Shown: positions 1-9,956 of the stretch, piece after piece
Position numbering within the stretch: position 1 is the first letter of the stretch
Layout: each line of letters starts with the position of its first letter
From: Nitratireductor aquibiodomus NL21 = JCM 21793
Lineage (GTDB): Bacteria > Pseudomonadota > Alphaproteobacteria > Rhizobiales > Rhizobiaceae
Assembly (NCBI RefSeq): GCF_000615975.1
Contig: NZ_BAMP01000006.1
Coordinates: forward strand, 29,144 to 93,143
Length of the DNA stretch: 64,000 nt
Direction: 5' to 3'
Position numbers and translations under genes: made by a program
The notes under the pieces: model-generated
Seen by the model: only the letters and a program-made list of their open reading frames with translations
Databases searched by the model: none
Told to the model about the DNA's origin: nothing

Positions 1-46
1 CATCGGAATAACCCGGAAACCGGATTCCACTTTTCGGTCCGATGCT
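1..46. repeat. Rhizobial intergenic palindrome, copy 1
   Basis: A roughly 44-base imperfect palindrome begins with CATCGGAATAA and ends with TTCGGTCCGATG. It matches, in inverted orientation, the element at 38098-38147 with two differences over 44 bases. Its ends pair (CATCGGA with TCCGATG), so the transcript could fold into a hairpin. It lies just upstream of tmk, and the window edge may cut its outer arm. Short palindromes of this kind are common between genes in rhizobia; no function is evident. Confidence 0.75.
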
Positions 47-84
47 TTAAGTAGGTTGCGTCCGGCAATGACGCCGCACAAAAG

Positions 85-771
85 GTGAAAAAGGAATATG
101 GTCTCTTGTCTCGCGGTTTCTTCATCACATTCGAGGGAGGCGAGGGGGCTGGAAAATCGACTCAGATCACGCAGCTTGCAGCCAGCCTGCGTGATCAGGG
201 ACACGACGTGATCATCACGCGTGAGCCTGGTGGCTCATCAGGAGCCGAAGCCGTCCGGCATGTTCTCCTTTCAGGCGCTGCGGAGCCGTTTGGACCGGCG
301 ATGGAGGCGATCCTTTTTGCAGCCGCACGTTCCGACCACGTAGAGCAGGTGATCCGCCCGGCGATCGAGCGGGGAGCGGTCGTTCTGTGCGACCGATTTC
401 TGGATTCCTCGCGCGTCTATCAGGGCGTCACGGGCAATCTCGATGACGACTTCATGCGCGAGCTCGAGCGTGTCACCGTGAACGGCATGGTGCCGGACCT
501 GACCGTCATCCTCGATATCGATCCTGAAGAGGGGCTGCGCCGGGCCAGCGCACGGCGCGGCACCGACGCGCCGGACCGTTTTGAAAAAGAGGCGCTGGCA
601 ACGCACCGCCGCCGTAGAAAGGCATTTCTCGAAATCGCCCGGGCGGAACCGGGGCGCTGTGTGGTCGTTGACGCATCCATGCCGGCAGACAGGGTCACCG
701 CAGCCATTCAGCGCGCCGTCGAACAGGCCATGGTCAGGGAACAGACCGGGCGCGAACGGAGGCAGGCCTGA
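85..771 (+). CDS. tmk: Thymidylate kinase
   Basis: Phosphorylates dTMP to dTDP with ATP in the cytoplasm, a required step of dTTP synthesis. The P-loop GGEGAGKST is at residues 18-26, followed by the REPGG motif near residue 46 and the DRF motif ([13 protein letters not shown]) near residue 100. The length of 228 residues is slightly above the usual 205-215. The start shown is GTG at 85; an in-frame TTG at 106 preceded by AAGG would give a more typical N-terminus, so the exact start is uncertain. Its stop overlaps the holB start by one base (TGATG), which suggests translational coupling. Confidence 0.95.
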   Translation: MKKEYGLLSRGFFITFEGGEGAGKSTQITQLAASLRDQGHDVIITREPGGSSGAEAVRHVLLSGAAEPFGPAMEAILFAAARSDHVEQVIRPAIERGAVVLCDRFLDSSRVYQGVTGNLDDDFMRELERVTVNGMVPDLTVILDIDPEEGLRRASARRGTDAPDRFEKEALATHRRRRKAFLEIARAEPGRCVVVDASMPADRVTAAIQRAVEQAMVREQTGRERRQA

Positions 772-1814
772 TGCTTGAGCGGACGGCGCCCGAGCGCTTC
801 GATACACTGCCGGACATACCCGAGCCTTCGGAAAACCCGATTCTGGTCGGGCATCAGCGGGTGGCCGACATGCTGGCCGGAGCCTACCAGGCCGGGAAAC
901 TCCATCATGGCCTTCTTTTTGCGGGTCCGCCCGGTATAGGCAAGGCGACGCTCGCCTTTCACCTTGCCAATCATCTATTCTCCCACCCGCAGGCAGAGAG
1001 CGCGCCTTCCCGGTTTTCCGCTCCGAACCCCAAAGGACAGGCCTTTCGCCTGATCGCGCAGGACGCGCATCCCTCGCTGCTGCACCTGACGCGCCCCTTC
1101 GTGGAACGGGACAAGAAATTCAAGACCGTGATTACGGTGGATGAAATCCGCCGTATCCAGCGGTTTCTCTCCCTGACCACGCATGATGGCGGCTATCGGG
1201 TCGTGATTGTCGATCCGGCCGACGATCTGAATGTCAGCGCCGCCAACGCGCTGCTCAAAAGCCTTGAAGAACCGCCGCCGCGCACGGTGTTCATTCTGAT
1301 AGCCCATTCGCCCGGGCGGCTTCTGCCGACCATCCGCTCGCGCTGCCAGATAGTTCGGCTTCAACCCCTCGACGCGCCCGACCTCGCAGGCCTGCTGCGC
1401 GAGTTCGGCGCGGCGGAGGCAGGCAGCGACGAAGAGATTGCGGCGCGCGCGCAGGGCAGCGTGCGCAATGCGATTCTCCTGTCGCAGTTTGGCGGCGCCG
1501 AAATCGCCGATGTTTTGCAGAAGCTGGTCGCGGAACGCAGTTTTGACGCCGCCGAAGCACTGCGTCTTGGCGAAGCGGTCAGCGGACGCGACCGGGACGT
1601 TCAGTTCTCGATCTTCAACCGCGCGGTTCTTGATATGATCAATCAGCACGCCACGGCGCGGGCCGAAGCAGGTGACACAAGGGGGGCTGCCGCGGCTGCA
1701 GACCTCTGGGATGAGATAAACACGGCAATCCGCGATGCGGAGACCTTCAACCTCGACCGCAAGCAGCATGCCGCAGGCATTGCCGCGAAGCTTAATGCCG
1801 CATTCAACGCCTGA
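771..1814 (+). CDS. holB: DNA polymerase III subunit delta prime
   Basis: Clamp-loader subunit that helps the gamma complex load the beta sliding clamp at the replication fork. This 347-residue AAA+ type protein has a recognisable P-loop (GPPGIGKAT, residues 52-60), the [12 protein letters not shown] segment and the sensor/arginine-finger SRCQ motif typical of gamma/delta prime proteins. The gene follows tmk with a one-base overlap and precedes metG, the standard tmk-holB-metG-tatD order of alphaproteobacteria. No zinc-binding cysteine cluster is visible, unlike enterobacterial HolB. Confidence 0.93.
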   Translation: MLERTAPERFDTLPDIPEPSENPILVGHQRVADMLAGAYQAGKLHHGLLFAGPPGIGKATLAFHLANHLFSHPQAESAPSRFSAPNPKGQAFRLIAQDAHPSLLHLTRPFVERDKKFKTVITVDEIRRIQRFLSLTTHDGGYRVVIVDPADDLNVSAANALLKSLEEPPPRTVFILIAHSPGRLLPTIRSRCQIVRLQPLDAPDLAGLLREFGAAEAGSDEEIAARAQGSVRNAILLSQFGGAEIADVLQKLVAERSFDAAEALRLGEAVSGRDRDVQFSIFNRAVLDMINQHATARAEAGDTRGAAAAADLWDEINTAIRDAETFNLDRKQHAAGIAAKLNAAFNA

Positions 1815-1897
1815 AGACGCTGGTTGGGCTGGCATGCGCATGCGCGATGCGCTATCTGGGCGTCATCAAGCAATGTGTTTCCTGGACGTTCTTCCCA

Positions 1898-3456
1898 ATG
1901 GCCCGCGACAAGTTTTACATCACCACGCCCATTTTTTATCCCAATGGCAAGCCGCATATCGGTCATGCCTATACGGTGATCGCGACGGATGCGATGGCAC
2001 GCTTCCAGCGGCTTGACGGCAAGGACGTCTTCTTTCTGTCCGGTACCGACGAGCACGGACTGAAGATGCAGCAGACCGCCGACAAGGAAGGCATCACGCC
2101 GCAGGCGCTCGCAGACCGAAACACCGCCGTGTTCCGCGACATGATTGCCGCGCTGGGCGGCTCGAACGACCAGTTCATCCGCACCACCGAGGAGCGGCAC
2201 CACCGCGCCTGCCAGGCCATCTGGCAGAAAATGGCCGACAATGGCGACATCTATCTGGACCGTTATTCGGGCTGGTATTCGGTGCGCCAGGAAGCCTATT
2301 TCGACGAAAGCGAAACGACAATCGGCGAGGATGGCGTGCGCCGTGAGCCGCTCGGCTCACCGGTGGAATGGAACGAGGAGGAAACCTATTTCTTCCGCCT
2401 CTCCGCCTATCAGGACAGGCTCCTTGCTCATTACGAGGCCAATCCGGACTTCATCGGTCCGGCCGAACGCCGCAACGAAGTGATGAGCTTCGTGCGCTCG
2501 GGCCTCAAAGACCTTTCCATCTCGCGCTCGACATTCAACTGGGGCGTTCCGGTGCCGGGCGACGAAAAGCATGTGATGTATGTGTGGGTCGACGCGCTCA
2601 CCAACTACATCACCGCTGCCGGCTATCCCGACACGGATGCGCAGAGCTGGTCCTACTGGCCCGCCAACGTGCATGTGATCGGCAAGGACATCGTGCGCTT
2701 CCACGCGGTCTACTGGCCTGCATTCCTGATGTCGGCAGGGATCGAGCTGCCCAGGCGCGTCTTCGCGCACGGGTTCCTGTTCAACCGCGGAGAGAAGATG
2801 TCAAAGTCGGTCGGCAATGTGGTCGATCCCTTTGCGCTGATTGAGCATTACGGGCTCGATGCGGTGCGCTACTTCTTCCTGCGCGAAGTGCCTTTCGGGC
2901 AGGATGGCAGCTACAGCCACGATGCCATCGTCAACCGCACCAATGCGGATCTGGCCAACGATCTCGGGAACCTTGCACAGCGTTCCCTGTCTATGATCGC
3001 CAAGAACTGCGGCGGGCAGGTTCCCGAGAAGGGCACGCTTGATGCGGCCGATGAGGCAATTCTGGCGCGCGCCGGGGAGGCGCTTGAAACGGCACGCACA
3101 GCCATGGAAACGCAGGCTCTGCACCAGGCGCTCGGCGCGATTTTCGGCGTCGTGGCCGAAGCGAACCGCTATTTCGCCGGGCAGGAACCCTGGGCGCTGA
3201 AAAAGACCGACCCGGCCCGCATGCAGACCGTGCTCTATACGACCGCCGAACTGGTGCGCCGTGTGGCTATTCTCTGCCAGCCTTCATTCCGGGCTCTGCT
3301 GAAAAGCTGCTCGACCTGCTGGCCGTGGAAAAGGATGCCCGTTCCTTTGCGCATCTTGGCGAAGAGAATGCGCTCGTTTCCGGCAGCGCACTGCCGGCAC
3401 CGCAGCCGGTCTTTCCTCGCTATGTCGAGCCGAAAACGGAAGGCGAAGGAGCCTGA
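1898..3456 (+). CDS. metG: Methionyl-tRNA synthetase, frameshifted near its C-terminus
   Basis: Charges tRNA(Met) with methionine. The Rossmann core has the HIGH-type motif HIGH at residues 20-23 and KMSKS around base 2800. The start is ATG 1898 (MARDKFYIT), the family-like N-terminus; longer readings add an unrelated 17 residues. At 3281-3283 one base is missing: the frame reads ...[12 protein letters not shown], whereas the +1 frame continues as expected for the anticodon-binding domain ([20 protein letters not shown]) to a TGA at 3454-3456, five bases before tatD. Repaired length is about 518 residues, normal for the family. Read literally, the frame runs on to 3622 inside tatD with an unrelated tail. 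Probable sequencing error, since the gene is essential. Confidence 0.9.
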
Positions 3457-3461
3457 TAGGG

Positions 3462-4250
3462 ATGCTGGTCGACAGCCACTGCCATCTGGATTTTCCCGAT
3501 TTCGAGGAGGACCGAGCCGGTTTCATCGAGCGCGCGGGCGAAGCCGGTGTCGGGCTTATGGTCACCATCTCCACCCGTGTGCGTCAGTTCGACCGGATTC
3601 TGGCGATTGCCGAGGCGCATGAGAACGTTTTCTGCTCTGTGGGCACCCATCCGCATAATGCGGATGAGGAGCTCGATGTGACATGCGATGAGCTCGTGCG
3701 CCTTGCCGGACACCCCAAGGTGGTGGCCATCGGCGAAGCGGGGCTCGACTACTTCTATGACAAGGCGCCGCGCGAAGCACAGGCGCAGGGTTTTCGCACG
3801 CATATCCAGGCCGCGCGCCAGACAGGTCTGCCGCTCGTCATCCACGCCCGCAATGCCGATGACGACATGATCGCAATTCTCGAAGAAGAAACAGGGAAGG
3901 GGGCCTTCCCCTTCATTCTGCACTGTTTTTCCTCCGGTGCAGCACTGGCACAGGCCGGTGTGAAACTCGGCGGTTATGTTTCGTTCTCCGGCATTCTGAC
4001 CTTCCGCAACTCGCAGGAACTGCGCGACATCGCGGAAACCGTGCCGCATGACCGGCTTCTGGTCGAGACGGATGCGCCATATCTCGCGCCCGTGCCCAAG
4101 CGCGGCAAGCGCAACGAACCGGCTTTCGTCGCACATACGGCGCATGTTCTGGCGGAAACAATCGGGCTTTCCGATGAAGAGACGGCTGATCTGACGACAG
4201 AGAACTTCTTCCGTCTTTTCAGGAAAGTGCCACGGGATGCGGCGCGGTGA
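3462..4250 (+). CDS. tatD: TatD family metal-dependent hydrolase
   Basis: A 262-residue TIM-barrel hydrolase of the TatD/YcfH family, whose members act as metal-dependent DNases (3'-5' exonuclease or AP endonuclease). Visible metal ligands are the N-terminal SHCHLD (HxH), GEAGLDYFY, the IHARNAD histidine, HCFSSG and the ETDAPYLAP motif near the C-terminus. It starts at ATG 3462, six bases after the ancestral metG stop, and its own stop overlaps the next start (GTGA). The metG-tatD-MBL order is common in rhizobia. The precise substrate cannot be read from sequence. Confidence 0.92.
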   Translation: MLVDSHCHLDFPDFEEDRAGFIERAGEAGVGLMVTISTRVRQFDRILAIAEAHENVFCSVGTHPHNADEELDVTCDELVRLAGHPKVVAIGEAGLDYFYDKAPREAQAQGFRTHIQAARQTGLPLVIHARNADDDMIAILEEETGKGAFPFILHCFSSGAALAQAGVKLGGYVSFSGILTFRNSQELRDIAETVPHDRLLVETDAPYLAPVPKRGKRNEPAFVAHTAHVLAETIGLSDEETADLTTENFFRLFRKVPRDAAR

Positions 4251-5071
4251 GCGATGTTCTGCGCCTGACGATCCTGGGATGCGGTTCTTCGCCAGGAACG
4301 CCGCGCATCACCGGTGACTGGGGAGCCTGCGACCCCGCCAATCCCAGAAACCGGCGACGGCGCTGCGCGGCACTGATGGAACGCATCTCGGAAAATGGCG
4401 GGATAACGCGGGTCGTCATTGATACGGGACCGGACTTCCGCGAGCAGATGATCGCCGCCGGCGTTGACCGACTGGATGCGGCTGTTTACACGCACCCCCA
4501 TGCGGACCATATCCACGGCATCGACGATCTGCGCGGCTATGTCCTCAACCAGCGGCAGCTGATGGACATCTACGCGGACAAGCCGACGCTGGAACGTCTG
4601 AGAGAAGCTTTCGGCTATTGCTTCGAAACGCCGCCGGGCAGCAATTATCCGCCGATCCTGAAGGCGCATCCAATCAGCCACGAAGAGGCGTTTTCAATCG
4701 ACGGCGCTGGCGGGCGACTTCTGTTTCAGCCGCTGCCTCAGATACATGGCGACATTCTTTCACTCGGTTATCGCATTGGCGGTCTGGCCTATTGTCCCGA
4801 TGTCAGCGCATTTCCGGACGACACACCGGAGCTGATCTCGGGCGCGGACACGCTGATTATCGATGCGCTGCAATACCGGCCGCACCCAAGTCACTTTTCG
4901 CTCGGGGAAGCGCTGGAGTGGATCGAGCGACTGGCACCACGGCGCGCCGTGCTGACACACATGCACATACCGCTCGACTATGAAACCGTGCTGCGGGAGA
5001 CGCCGGATCACGTGGAGCCGGCCTTTGACGGCATGGTGCTCGAATTGCCCATTGAGGAGGACACGGAATGA
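4247..5071 (+). CDS. PhnP-like metallo-beta-lactamase fold hydrolase
   Basis: A 274-residue metallo-beta-lactamase fold protein with the signature THPHADHIHGIDD, the N-terminal LGCGSSPGTPRITGDWGACD segment and a late LTHMHIPLDY histidine. This arrangement is that of the PhnP group, whose named member is a cyclic phosphodiesterase acting on phosphoribosyl 1,2-cyclic phosphate. No phosphonate (phn) genes are nearby, so a general phosphodiesterase role is as likely. It starts with GTG overlapping the tatD stop, and its end overlaps the next gene by four bases (ATGA), so tatD, this gene and ybaK form one transcription and translation unit. Confidence 0.85.
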   Translation: MSDVLRLTILGCGSSPGTPRITGDWGACDPANPRNRRRRCAALMERISENGGITRVVIDTGPDFREQMIAAGVDRLDAAVYTHPHADHIHGIDDLRGYVLNQRQLMDIYADKPTLERLREAFGYCFETPPGSNYPPILKAHPISHEEAFSIDGAGGRLLFQPLPQIHGDILSLGYRIGGLAYCPDVSAFPDDTPELISGADTLIIDALQYRPHPSHFSLGEALEWIERLAPRRAVLTHMHIPLDYETVLRETPDHVEPAFDGMVLELPIEEDTE

Positions 5072-5538
5072 GCAAGAGCATCAAACGCGTACAGGCGGCC
5101 GCCGAAGCTGCCGGACTTGCAATCGAGGTCAAGCGGATGGGTGAATCGACCCGAACCGCCGAGGAAGCGGCCAGCCAGTGTGGCTGCAGTGTCGCGCAGA
5201 TCGTCAAATCGCTGATCTTTCAGGGCGAGCAAAGCCAGAAGCTCTATCTGTTTCTGGTTTCCGGCAGCCGCCAGCTCGACACTGCCAAGGCATCGGCACT
5301 GGTCGGCGAAACCCTGAAACGCGCCGACCCACGGCACATCCGCGACGTCACCGGGTTCGCCATTGGCGGCGTATCGCCACTCGGACAGCCCGACGAGGTC
5401 GCACGCTTTGGCGACGAGAGCCTGGCGGGTTTCGATCTTGTCTGGGCCGCGGCCGGCGCGCACGATGCCGTTTTCTCTGCCGAGCCGGGCGCGCTTTTCA
5501 CGGCGGCAGGCGTGCAGAAGGCCGATATTGCGGTGTAA
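5068..5538 (+). CDS. YbaK/EbsC-family aminoacyl-tRNA deacylase
   Basis: A 156-residue single-domain protein of the YbaK/ProRS-INS superfamily, which hydrolyses misacylated tRNAs in trans (for example Cys-tRNA(Pro) or Ala-tRNA(Pro)). Features are the conserved lysine in AQIVKSLIF (near residue 50), the GGVSPLG motif in the middle and the C-terminal GALFTA. It could equally be annotated as EbsC or ProX; which misacylated tRNA it edits cannot be told. It overlaps the upstream hydrolase by four bases and ends the plus-strand operon. Confidence 0.85.
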   Translation: MSKSIKRVQAAAEAAGLAIEVKRMGESTRTAEEAASQCGCSVAQIVKSLIFQGEQSQKLYLFLVSGSRQLDTAKASALVGETLKRADPRHIRDVTGFAIGGVSPLGQPDEVARFGDESLAGFDLVWAAAGAHDAVFSAEPGALFTAAGVQKADIAV

Positions 5539-5883
5539 CCGACGCAGGCAGCGCGCCCTGAGAAACCTTCTCCGTCAGTATCGATCAGTTCCATAATCTA
5601 TCTTATGCGATCTTCTTATAGAGCCGGGTGGGTTACCGGATGGGTACAAGTCTGAAGTACGGCTTGCGTGAGATAACAATGACTTGTCTCACGCGAGGAA
5701 CAACGCAGGAAACGCACCTGCTCCCATAATCAGCATGGATGAACACCGCAGGATCGCCTGCTCGCATGCTCGCATGCTACGACGGTTCGCATCGACGTCA
5801 GTGCGGAAAAGTCCGGACGACGTCGCGTGCCGATTTCTGTTGAATGGCAATGATGGGCTGAACCGTAAGAAACCGCAGCCTCG
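5539..5883. other. Intergenic region without a recognised gene
   Basis: About 345 bases between the ends of ybaK and the convergent aldose 1-epimerase. It holds an 8-bp inverted repeat (GCGTGAGA at 5666-5673 and TCTCACGC at 5687-5694) and a short tandem CTCGCATG repeat at about 5760-5776. Reading frames here lack a convincing ribosome binding site or family resemblance. No gene is called. Confidence 0.5.
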
Positions 5884-5905
5884 AAAAAAGCAGGAACGAC
5901 CTGCT
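5884..5905 (-). terminator. Rho-independent terminator after aldose 1-epimerase
   Basis: On the minus strand AGCAGG, a five-base loop and CCTGCT are followed directly by a run of six T. It begins ten bases after the epimerase stop, the right place to end that transcript. Confidence 0.75.
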
Positions 5906-5915
5906 CTGCCCTTCG

Positions 5916-6794
5916 TTACGCGCTCTCCTTCACTGTCAGGCGCATGCTACCGCCCATCGTCTCGCCCGGTGCGAGCCGCTGCAGGTCTCCGAAATCGGGA
6001 TGATGGAAACCGTTGGCCGTGTGGCTCATGGGCTCGAAACACAGAAATGCAAAGTCCGGCGGCGGTGAAAAAAGCATGTAGCGCGAGAAGACGGGGTTGG
6101 TGTCGATGGTCGCGCTGAGACCGTGTTCGGGCCAGACCAGACTGGCCCTGCAATCCCATCCCTCGAAACAATTGTTGAGCCCGTGATCCGGAAGGAGGCG
6201 CGGTTTTGAGAAATCCACCGTATCAGGCAGCGGTTCGTTTCGGTCGGGAACGTGGTAGTCGTCCTCCGTCCACCAGGATTGTGCGCGGGCCTGCAAGGTC
6301 ATCCGGGGTGTCCGGGGGAAATATGGATGCAGACCAAGGCCAAACGGCATGGCGTGGCGCGCCTTGTTTTCCACCGCAATGGAGATTGTAAGCCGGCTGC
6401 CATCAAGCGCAAACCGCTGTGTCGCCCTGTAGGTGTAGGGTGACTGTGCATCGCCCTCACGCTGCATGTCGATGACCACGGAATGTGCGGTACGCTCAGT
6501 GACGGTCCAGTCGCTCTTCCAGCCTTCGCCATGCAGGTAGAAGGGCGGCACGTCATTGGGTTCAAACGTGTATGTGCGGCCTTCATAGTCAAAGGCATTT
6601 CCGCCGACCCGATTGGCAAAGGGCACCATCGGAAAGCAGGCCGTATCGGTCGGGCCAAACGCCCCCTCCTCCCCGGCGAACGGCCTCAGGATCGGATGCC
6701 CGTTGCGGTGGTATCCATCAAGAACCACACCAAAACGCGGAGACACGCGAACGCGCAGTTCCGTGCTTTCCAGTAAAACCGTTCCGTCTGTCAT
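5916..6794 (-). CDS. Aldose 1-epimerase family protein
   Basis: A 292-residue beta-sandwich protein of the galactose mutarotase superfamily, which interconverts alpha and beta anomers of hexoses. Recognisable pieces are the substrate-binding histidine in FYLHGEGW near residue 88, the GLGLHPYFPR histidine near residue 150, and the catalytic-region glutamate in the CFEPMSH segment near residue 258. It lies alone between ybaK and the secretion island, oriented toward ybaK, with its own terminator. Substrate preference is unknown; no galactose or other sugar pathway genes are adjacent. Confidence 0.88.
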   Translation of the reverse strand: MTDGTVLLESTELRVRVSPRFGVVLDGYHRNGHPILRPFAGEEGAFGPTDTACFPMVPFANRVGGNAFDYEGRTYTFEPNDVPPFYLHGEGWKSDWTVTERTAHSVVIDMQREGDAQSPYTYRATQRFALDGSRLTISIAVENKARHAMPFGLGLHPYFPRTPRMTLQARAQSWWTEDDYHVPDRNEPLPDTVDFSKPRLLPDHGLNNCFEGWDCRASLVWPEHGLSATIDTNPVFSRYMLFSPPPDFAFLCFEPMSHTANGFHHPDFGDLQRLAPGETMGGSMRLTVKESA

Positions 6795-6891
6795 CGTTCC
6801 CCCAATCAGTCAGACCGGCCAAAGCAATACAACAAGCCGGCGCATGAAGCCATCGGCGGCGGATTTTGAAGCACGATCCTGAAAGGCCGGA

Positions 6892-8214
6892 TCAGCGTTC
6901 ACCGAGGCTCTGGCCGAACTGGGCCGTGATTGGCGCCAGGAAGTAACTGATGAGACGGCGCTCTCCGGTGATCGCGTCGACATTGCCGGTCATCCCGGGA
7001 CGCAGAGCAAGACGGCCTGACGGCGATTGCAGAGCATCGCTTTCAGGCTTCAAGCGCACGACAAATCCCCAGCGGCCGCTGGCCCCGAGTTCGATCGAAT
7101 CGGTGGCGATGTCGGTGATAACGGCCATCATCGAACCAAATCGCTCGGCAGGATAGGCATCGAGCCGGATGCGCGCATTCTGTCCGACCTTGAGGAAGCC
7201 GCTGTCCTGATTGGAAAACAGCGCTTCAAATTCGAGCTGGCTGTCCCGCGGGACCACCCGCATGAGATCCTGTCCGGACTGAACCACGCCGCCGATTGTC
7301 GATACCGCGAGTTGCTCGACTGTTCCCGATACCGGAGCTCTCAGCGTCGCTGCCGCGATCCGTTCGTCCAGTGCTCTGCGCTCCTGGCGCAACGCAGCCA
7401 GCCGGGCATCAATCTTGTCCCGTCGCTGCATGGCCCTGTTCTGGTTCGCGCTGAAGAGCCCTGCCCGCTCGGTTTCCAGAACGGACGCCTCAGCTTTCGT
7501 TTTGGCGATCTGGCGCTCGACCACATGTTTTTCCGCCTGGAGGTCGTCATAAGCCGCACGGACCTTAAGATACGCCTCCCGGGAGGTAATGCCGCGCTCC
7601 ATGAGCTTCTCCGCCGCCTGAAGCCGTTCTTCCTGAACCGCCAGCGCTGCATCTGCCTGCTCAATCCGTTCAAGAAGGACATCCAGCGCCTTTCGGTTGA
7701 CGTCGATGCGTGCATCCGCACCGGCCAGGCCGTCGGTAAAGTCGTTGAGTTCGACGGCAAGCAGGCGTGCCTGCACGGCCTCTTCATCGCCATCTTCGCC
7801 ACCGGGCAGAAGGTCGCCCGCATCGAATTTTCGCGGCGGTGAGCCACCATCCCGCATTTCAGCAAGGCGCGAGAGAAAAGTGGCGAGCCGCATTGTCTCA
7901 CGCTTGAGCCGGGCCTCTTCCTCAACCAGCGTTGCCTGCTTTGCTCCGGCGGCGGTGGCGTCGAGCGTCAGCAAAAGATCGCCTTTTTTTACACTTGCTC
8001 CGTCCCGCACGAGGATGCCGGTGATGGAGCCGGGATATTCGGCCTGCACCACCTGCACCCGATCAAGCGGCACGATCCGGACGGTGCCGCGGGCGGTCAC
8101 CTCGACGCGCAGGATGCACGCAGCGATCAGGATGATGGCAAAAACAGACATGCTGAACAGGATGGTGACATGCAATGTCGGTGAAGAGCCGCCCGGTTCG
8201 TCAAGCATCCGCAT
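6892..8214 (-). CDS. HlyD-family membrane fusion protein of a type I secretion system
   Basis: Periplasmic adaptor that links an inner-membrane ABC exporter to a TolC-like outer-membrane channel. About 440 residues from the chosen ATG: a short cytoplasmic N-terminus, one membrane segment (LFSMSVFAIILIAACIL), a lipoyl-like half-motif (VRDGASVKKGDLLLTLD), a long alpha-helical coiled coil rich in Glu/Arg/Ala, the second lipoyl half (LRAPVSGTVEQLAVSTIGGVVQSG) and a beta-barrel end. It overlaps the upstream exporter gene by about 14 bases, so the two are co-translated. An ATG at 8208 is an alternative start. No outer-membrane channel gene is in the window. Confidence 0.88.
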   Translation of the reverse strand: MRMLDEPGGSSPTLHVTILFSMSVFAIILIAACILRVEVTARGTVRIVPLDRVQVVQAEYPGSITGILVRDGASVKKGDLLLTLDATAAGAKQATLVEEEARLKRETMRLATFLSRLAEMRDGGSPPRKFDAGDLLPGGEDGDEEAVQARLLAVELNDFTDGLAGADARIDVNRKALDVLLERIEQADAALAVQEERLQAAEKLMERGITSREAYLKVRAAYDDLQAEKHVVERQIAKTKAEASVLETERAGLFSANQNRAMQRRDKIDARLAALRQERRALDERIAAATLRAPVSGTVEQLAVSTIGGVVQSGQDLMRVVPRDSQLEFEALFSNQDSGFLKVGQNARIRLDAYPAERFGSMMAVITDIATDSIELGASGRWGFVVRLKPESDALQSPSGRLALRPGMTGNVDAITGERRLISYFLAPITAQFGQSLGER

Positions 8215-9883
8215 GAGCAACTCCCGTACCAAAATCGATAATGTGATCCCGCTGCGAAAAAACATCTGGCCGGTGGGTGATGACGATGACCGTCATCTTT
8301 TCCCTGAGCCGCATCAGTTCCCCCACCATCCGGCCCTGCGCCACCTCATCAAGCGCGCTGGTCGGCTCGTCGAGTATGAGAACGGACGGGTTCTGGAGCA
8401 CGGCGCGGGCGATGGCGATGCGCTGCCTCTGCCCGCCCGACAGGGCATTCCCCTGCTCTCCAACCGGCGTATCGAGCCCCAGCGGCAGCCGGTAAACGAG
8501 GTCATCCGCTGCCGCGACGACCAGCGCTTCGCGCAGCATCGCATCGGTGGCTTCCGCACATCGAAGCTGAAGGTTCTCGCGCAGCGTTCCCGAAAAGAGA
8601 TACGGATCCTGCGGAACATAGATGATCCGCGACCGGACGCTCTCCGGTTCGAATTCTGAAAGGTCCTCGCCACCCAAGCGGACGGTGCCCCCCTGCGGCA
8701 CTTCCAGACCGGCAGCCAGGCGCCCGAATGTCGACTTTCCCACCCCCGACGGTCCGACCACGAGGGTGCATGAGTTCGGCGGAATGACGAGGTCGACCCC
8801 ATCCAGAACCGGTCGTTGATCGACCGCATAGGCGAAGGAGACGGAGCGAAACTCCAGCCGGGGTTCAAGTTCGGCGGGGAGCCTGTTTTTCTCGCCGAAA
8901 GGCTCACGCGTGCTGCTCAGTATATCGCCCAGCCGCTGGCGCGAGACGCGAAGGTTCTGCCAGTCCTGCCAAAGCTTTGAGAAGCCGGCGATGGGCGCGG
9001 CGATCTTCTCTGCAATTAATTGAAAGGCAATGAGCTGCCCGAGCGTGAGATCGCCGGCAAAGACCTGTTGCGCACCGACATAGATGACGCCGATGAAGAC
9101 GCCCTTCTCGCACAGCATGGCCAGTTGGCCGCTGACGGCATTCATCGTGTAGACACGGCGCGAAGCCTGGAGGGTATGGGAGAGTGTCTGGCGCAGACGC
9201 GACAGCATCGCGCCCTCCGCGGTGAGCGCCTTTACCGCAGTCATGCCGGACAGGTTTTCCACCAGTCGAGCCTGATGGCGCGAACCCGCATCGAACTGGG
9301 CGCGCAGGCGCTTTCGCAATACGGGTCCAAAACCCAGATAAAGAACTGCCTGAAGCGGCAGCGCCACGGCCACGACCACGGTCAATTGCCCCGAGATCGA
9401 CAGAAGAACCGCGACGTAGAGCACAGTAAAGAACAGATCCAGCGACGCACCGGTGGTCAATCCGACCAGGAAGGCGCGAATCGTATCCGTCTCGCCGATC
9501 CGGGACAGAGTTTCGCCCACAGGCCATCTTCGGAAGTGCCGCAGCGGCAGGCGGAAGAGATGATCGAACAGCCTTGTTCCAAGTTCCAGCGTCAGGCGGT
9601 TGGCGACAGAGATGCCCAGAAAGGCTGCGAGAAGGTTGAAACTGACCTGAAAGAGGTTTGCGCCCACCATGACGACCACCACGACGATCAGAGACGCTTC
9701 ACGCTGGAACGGCAATATCCGGTCGATAACCACCTGAAAAACAAACGGCTCAAGGAGACCGATCATTCGAACGCAGACGGCCAGAAAGGTGAGCTCCGCA
9801 TAGAGCGGGATATGTTTGCGCAGCGTCGTTGCGAACCAGGACAGTGGGACACCCTGATCGGCCGATGGAAGGCGTTTTGTCAT
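8201..9883 (-). CDS. Type I secretion ABC exporter (HlyB/PrtD-like, no peptidase domain)
   Basis: An exporter half-transporter of about 560 residues with an N-terminal membrane domain (FQVVIDRILPF and six hydrophobic segments) and a C-terminal nucleotide-binding domain with Walker A GPSGVGKST, signature LSGGQRQR and Walker B VLILDEPTSALDE, followed by the ITHRPD H-loop. Only about 50 residues precede the first membrane helix, so there is no C39 double-glycine peptidase domain; leader removal would need another enzyme. The start is ATG 9883, preceded by AGGT at a good distance; an in-frame ATG at 9961 lacks a site. It sits between the small peptide gene and the HlyD gene and is probably the peptide's exporter. 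Confidence 0.88.
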   Translation of the reverse strand: MTKRLPSADQGVPLSWFATTLRKHIPLYAELTFLAVCVRMIGLLEPFVFQVVIDRILPFQREASLIVVVVVMVGANLFQVSFNLLAAFLGISVANRLTLELGTRLFDHLFRLPLRHFRRWPVGETLSRIGETDTIRAFLVGLTTGASLDLFFTVLYVAVLLSISGQLTVVVAVALPLQAVLYLGFGPVLRKRLRAQFDAGSRHQARLVENLSGMTAVKALTAEGAMLSRLRQTLSHTLQASRRVYTMNAVSGQLAMLCEKGVFIGVIYVGAQQVFAGDLTLGQLIAFQLIAEKIAAPIAGFSKLWQDWQNLRVSRQRLGDILSSTREPFGEKNRLPAELEPRLEFRSVSFAYAVDQRPVLDGVDLVIPPNSCTLVVGPSGVGKSTFGRLAAGLEVPQGGTVRLGGEDLSEFEPESVRSRIIYVPQDPYLFSGTLRENLQLRCAEATDAMLREALVVAAADDLVYRLPLGLDTPVGEQGNALSGGQRQRIAIARAVLQNPSVLILDEPTSALDEVAQGRMVGELMRLREKMTVIVITHRPDVFSQRDHIIDFGTGVAHADA

Positions 9884-9956
9884 GTGGAGACCTGCTGATC
9901 GGGTGTCCGGCAGTCGGGGCCCTGATGCGTGCAGACCCCCGACCCCGTTCAGTGCA

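Noticed and set aside
1815..1897. Leader region of metG, inspected for a methionine-linked riboswitch or T-box
   Set aside because: Only 83 bases between holB and metG, with no conserved riboswitch core or terminator stem.
3457..3622. In-frame extension of metG past its ancestral stop, overlapping tatD
   Set aside because: The tail after about 3283 has no resemblance to methionyl-tRNA synthetase, while the neighbouring frame restores the family C-terminus and stops just before tatD.
5755..5780. Short tandem CTCGCATG repeat, considered as a CRISPR-like or regulatory repeat
   Set aside because: Only about two copies of eight bases, with no spacers.
5684..6118. Possible gene in the space between ybaK and aldose 1-epimerase
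   Set aside because: The frame runs into the antisense of the epimerase, lacks a ribosome binding site, and its translation has no family features.
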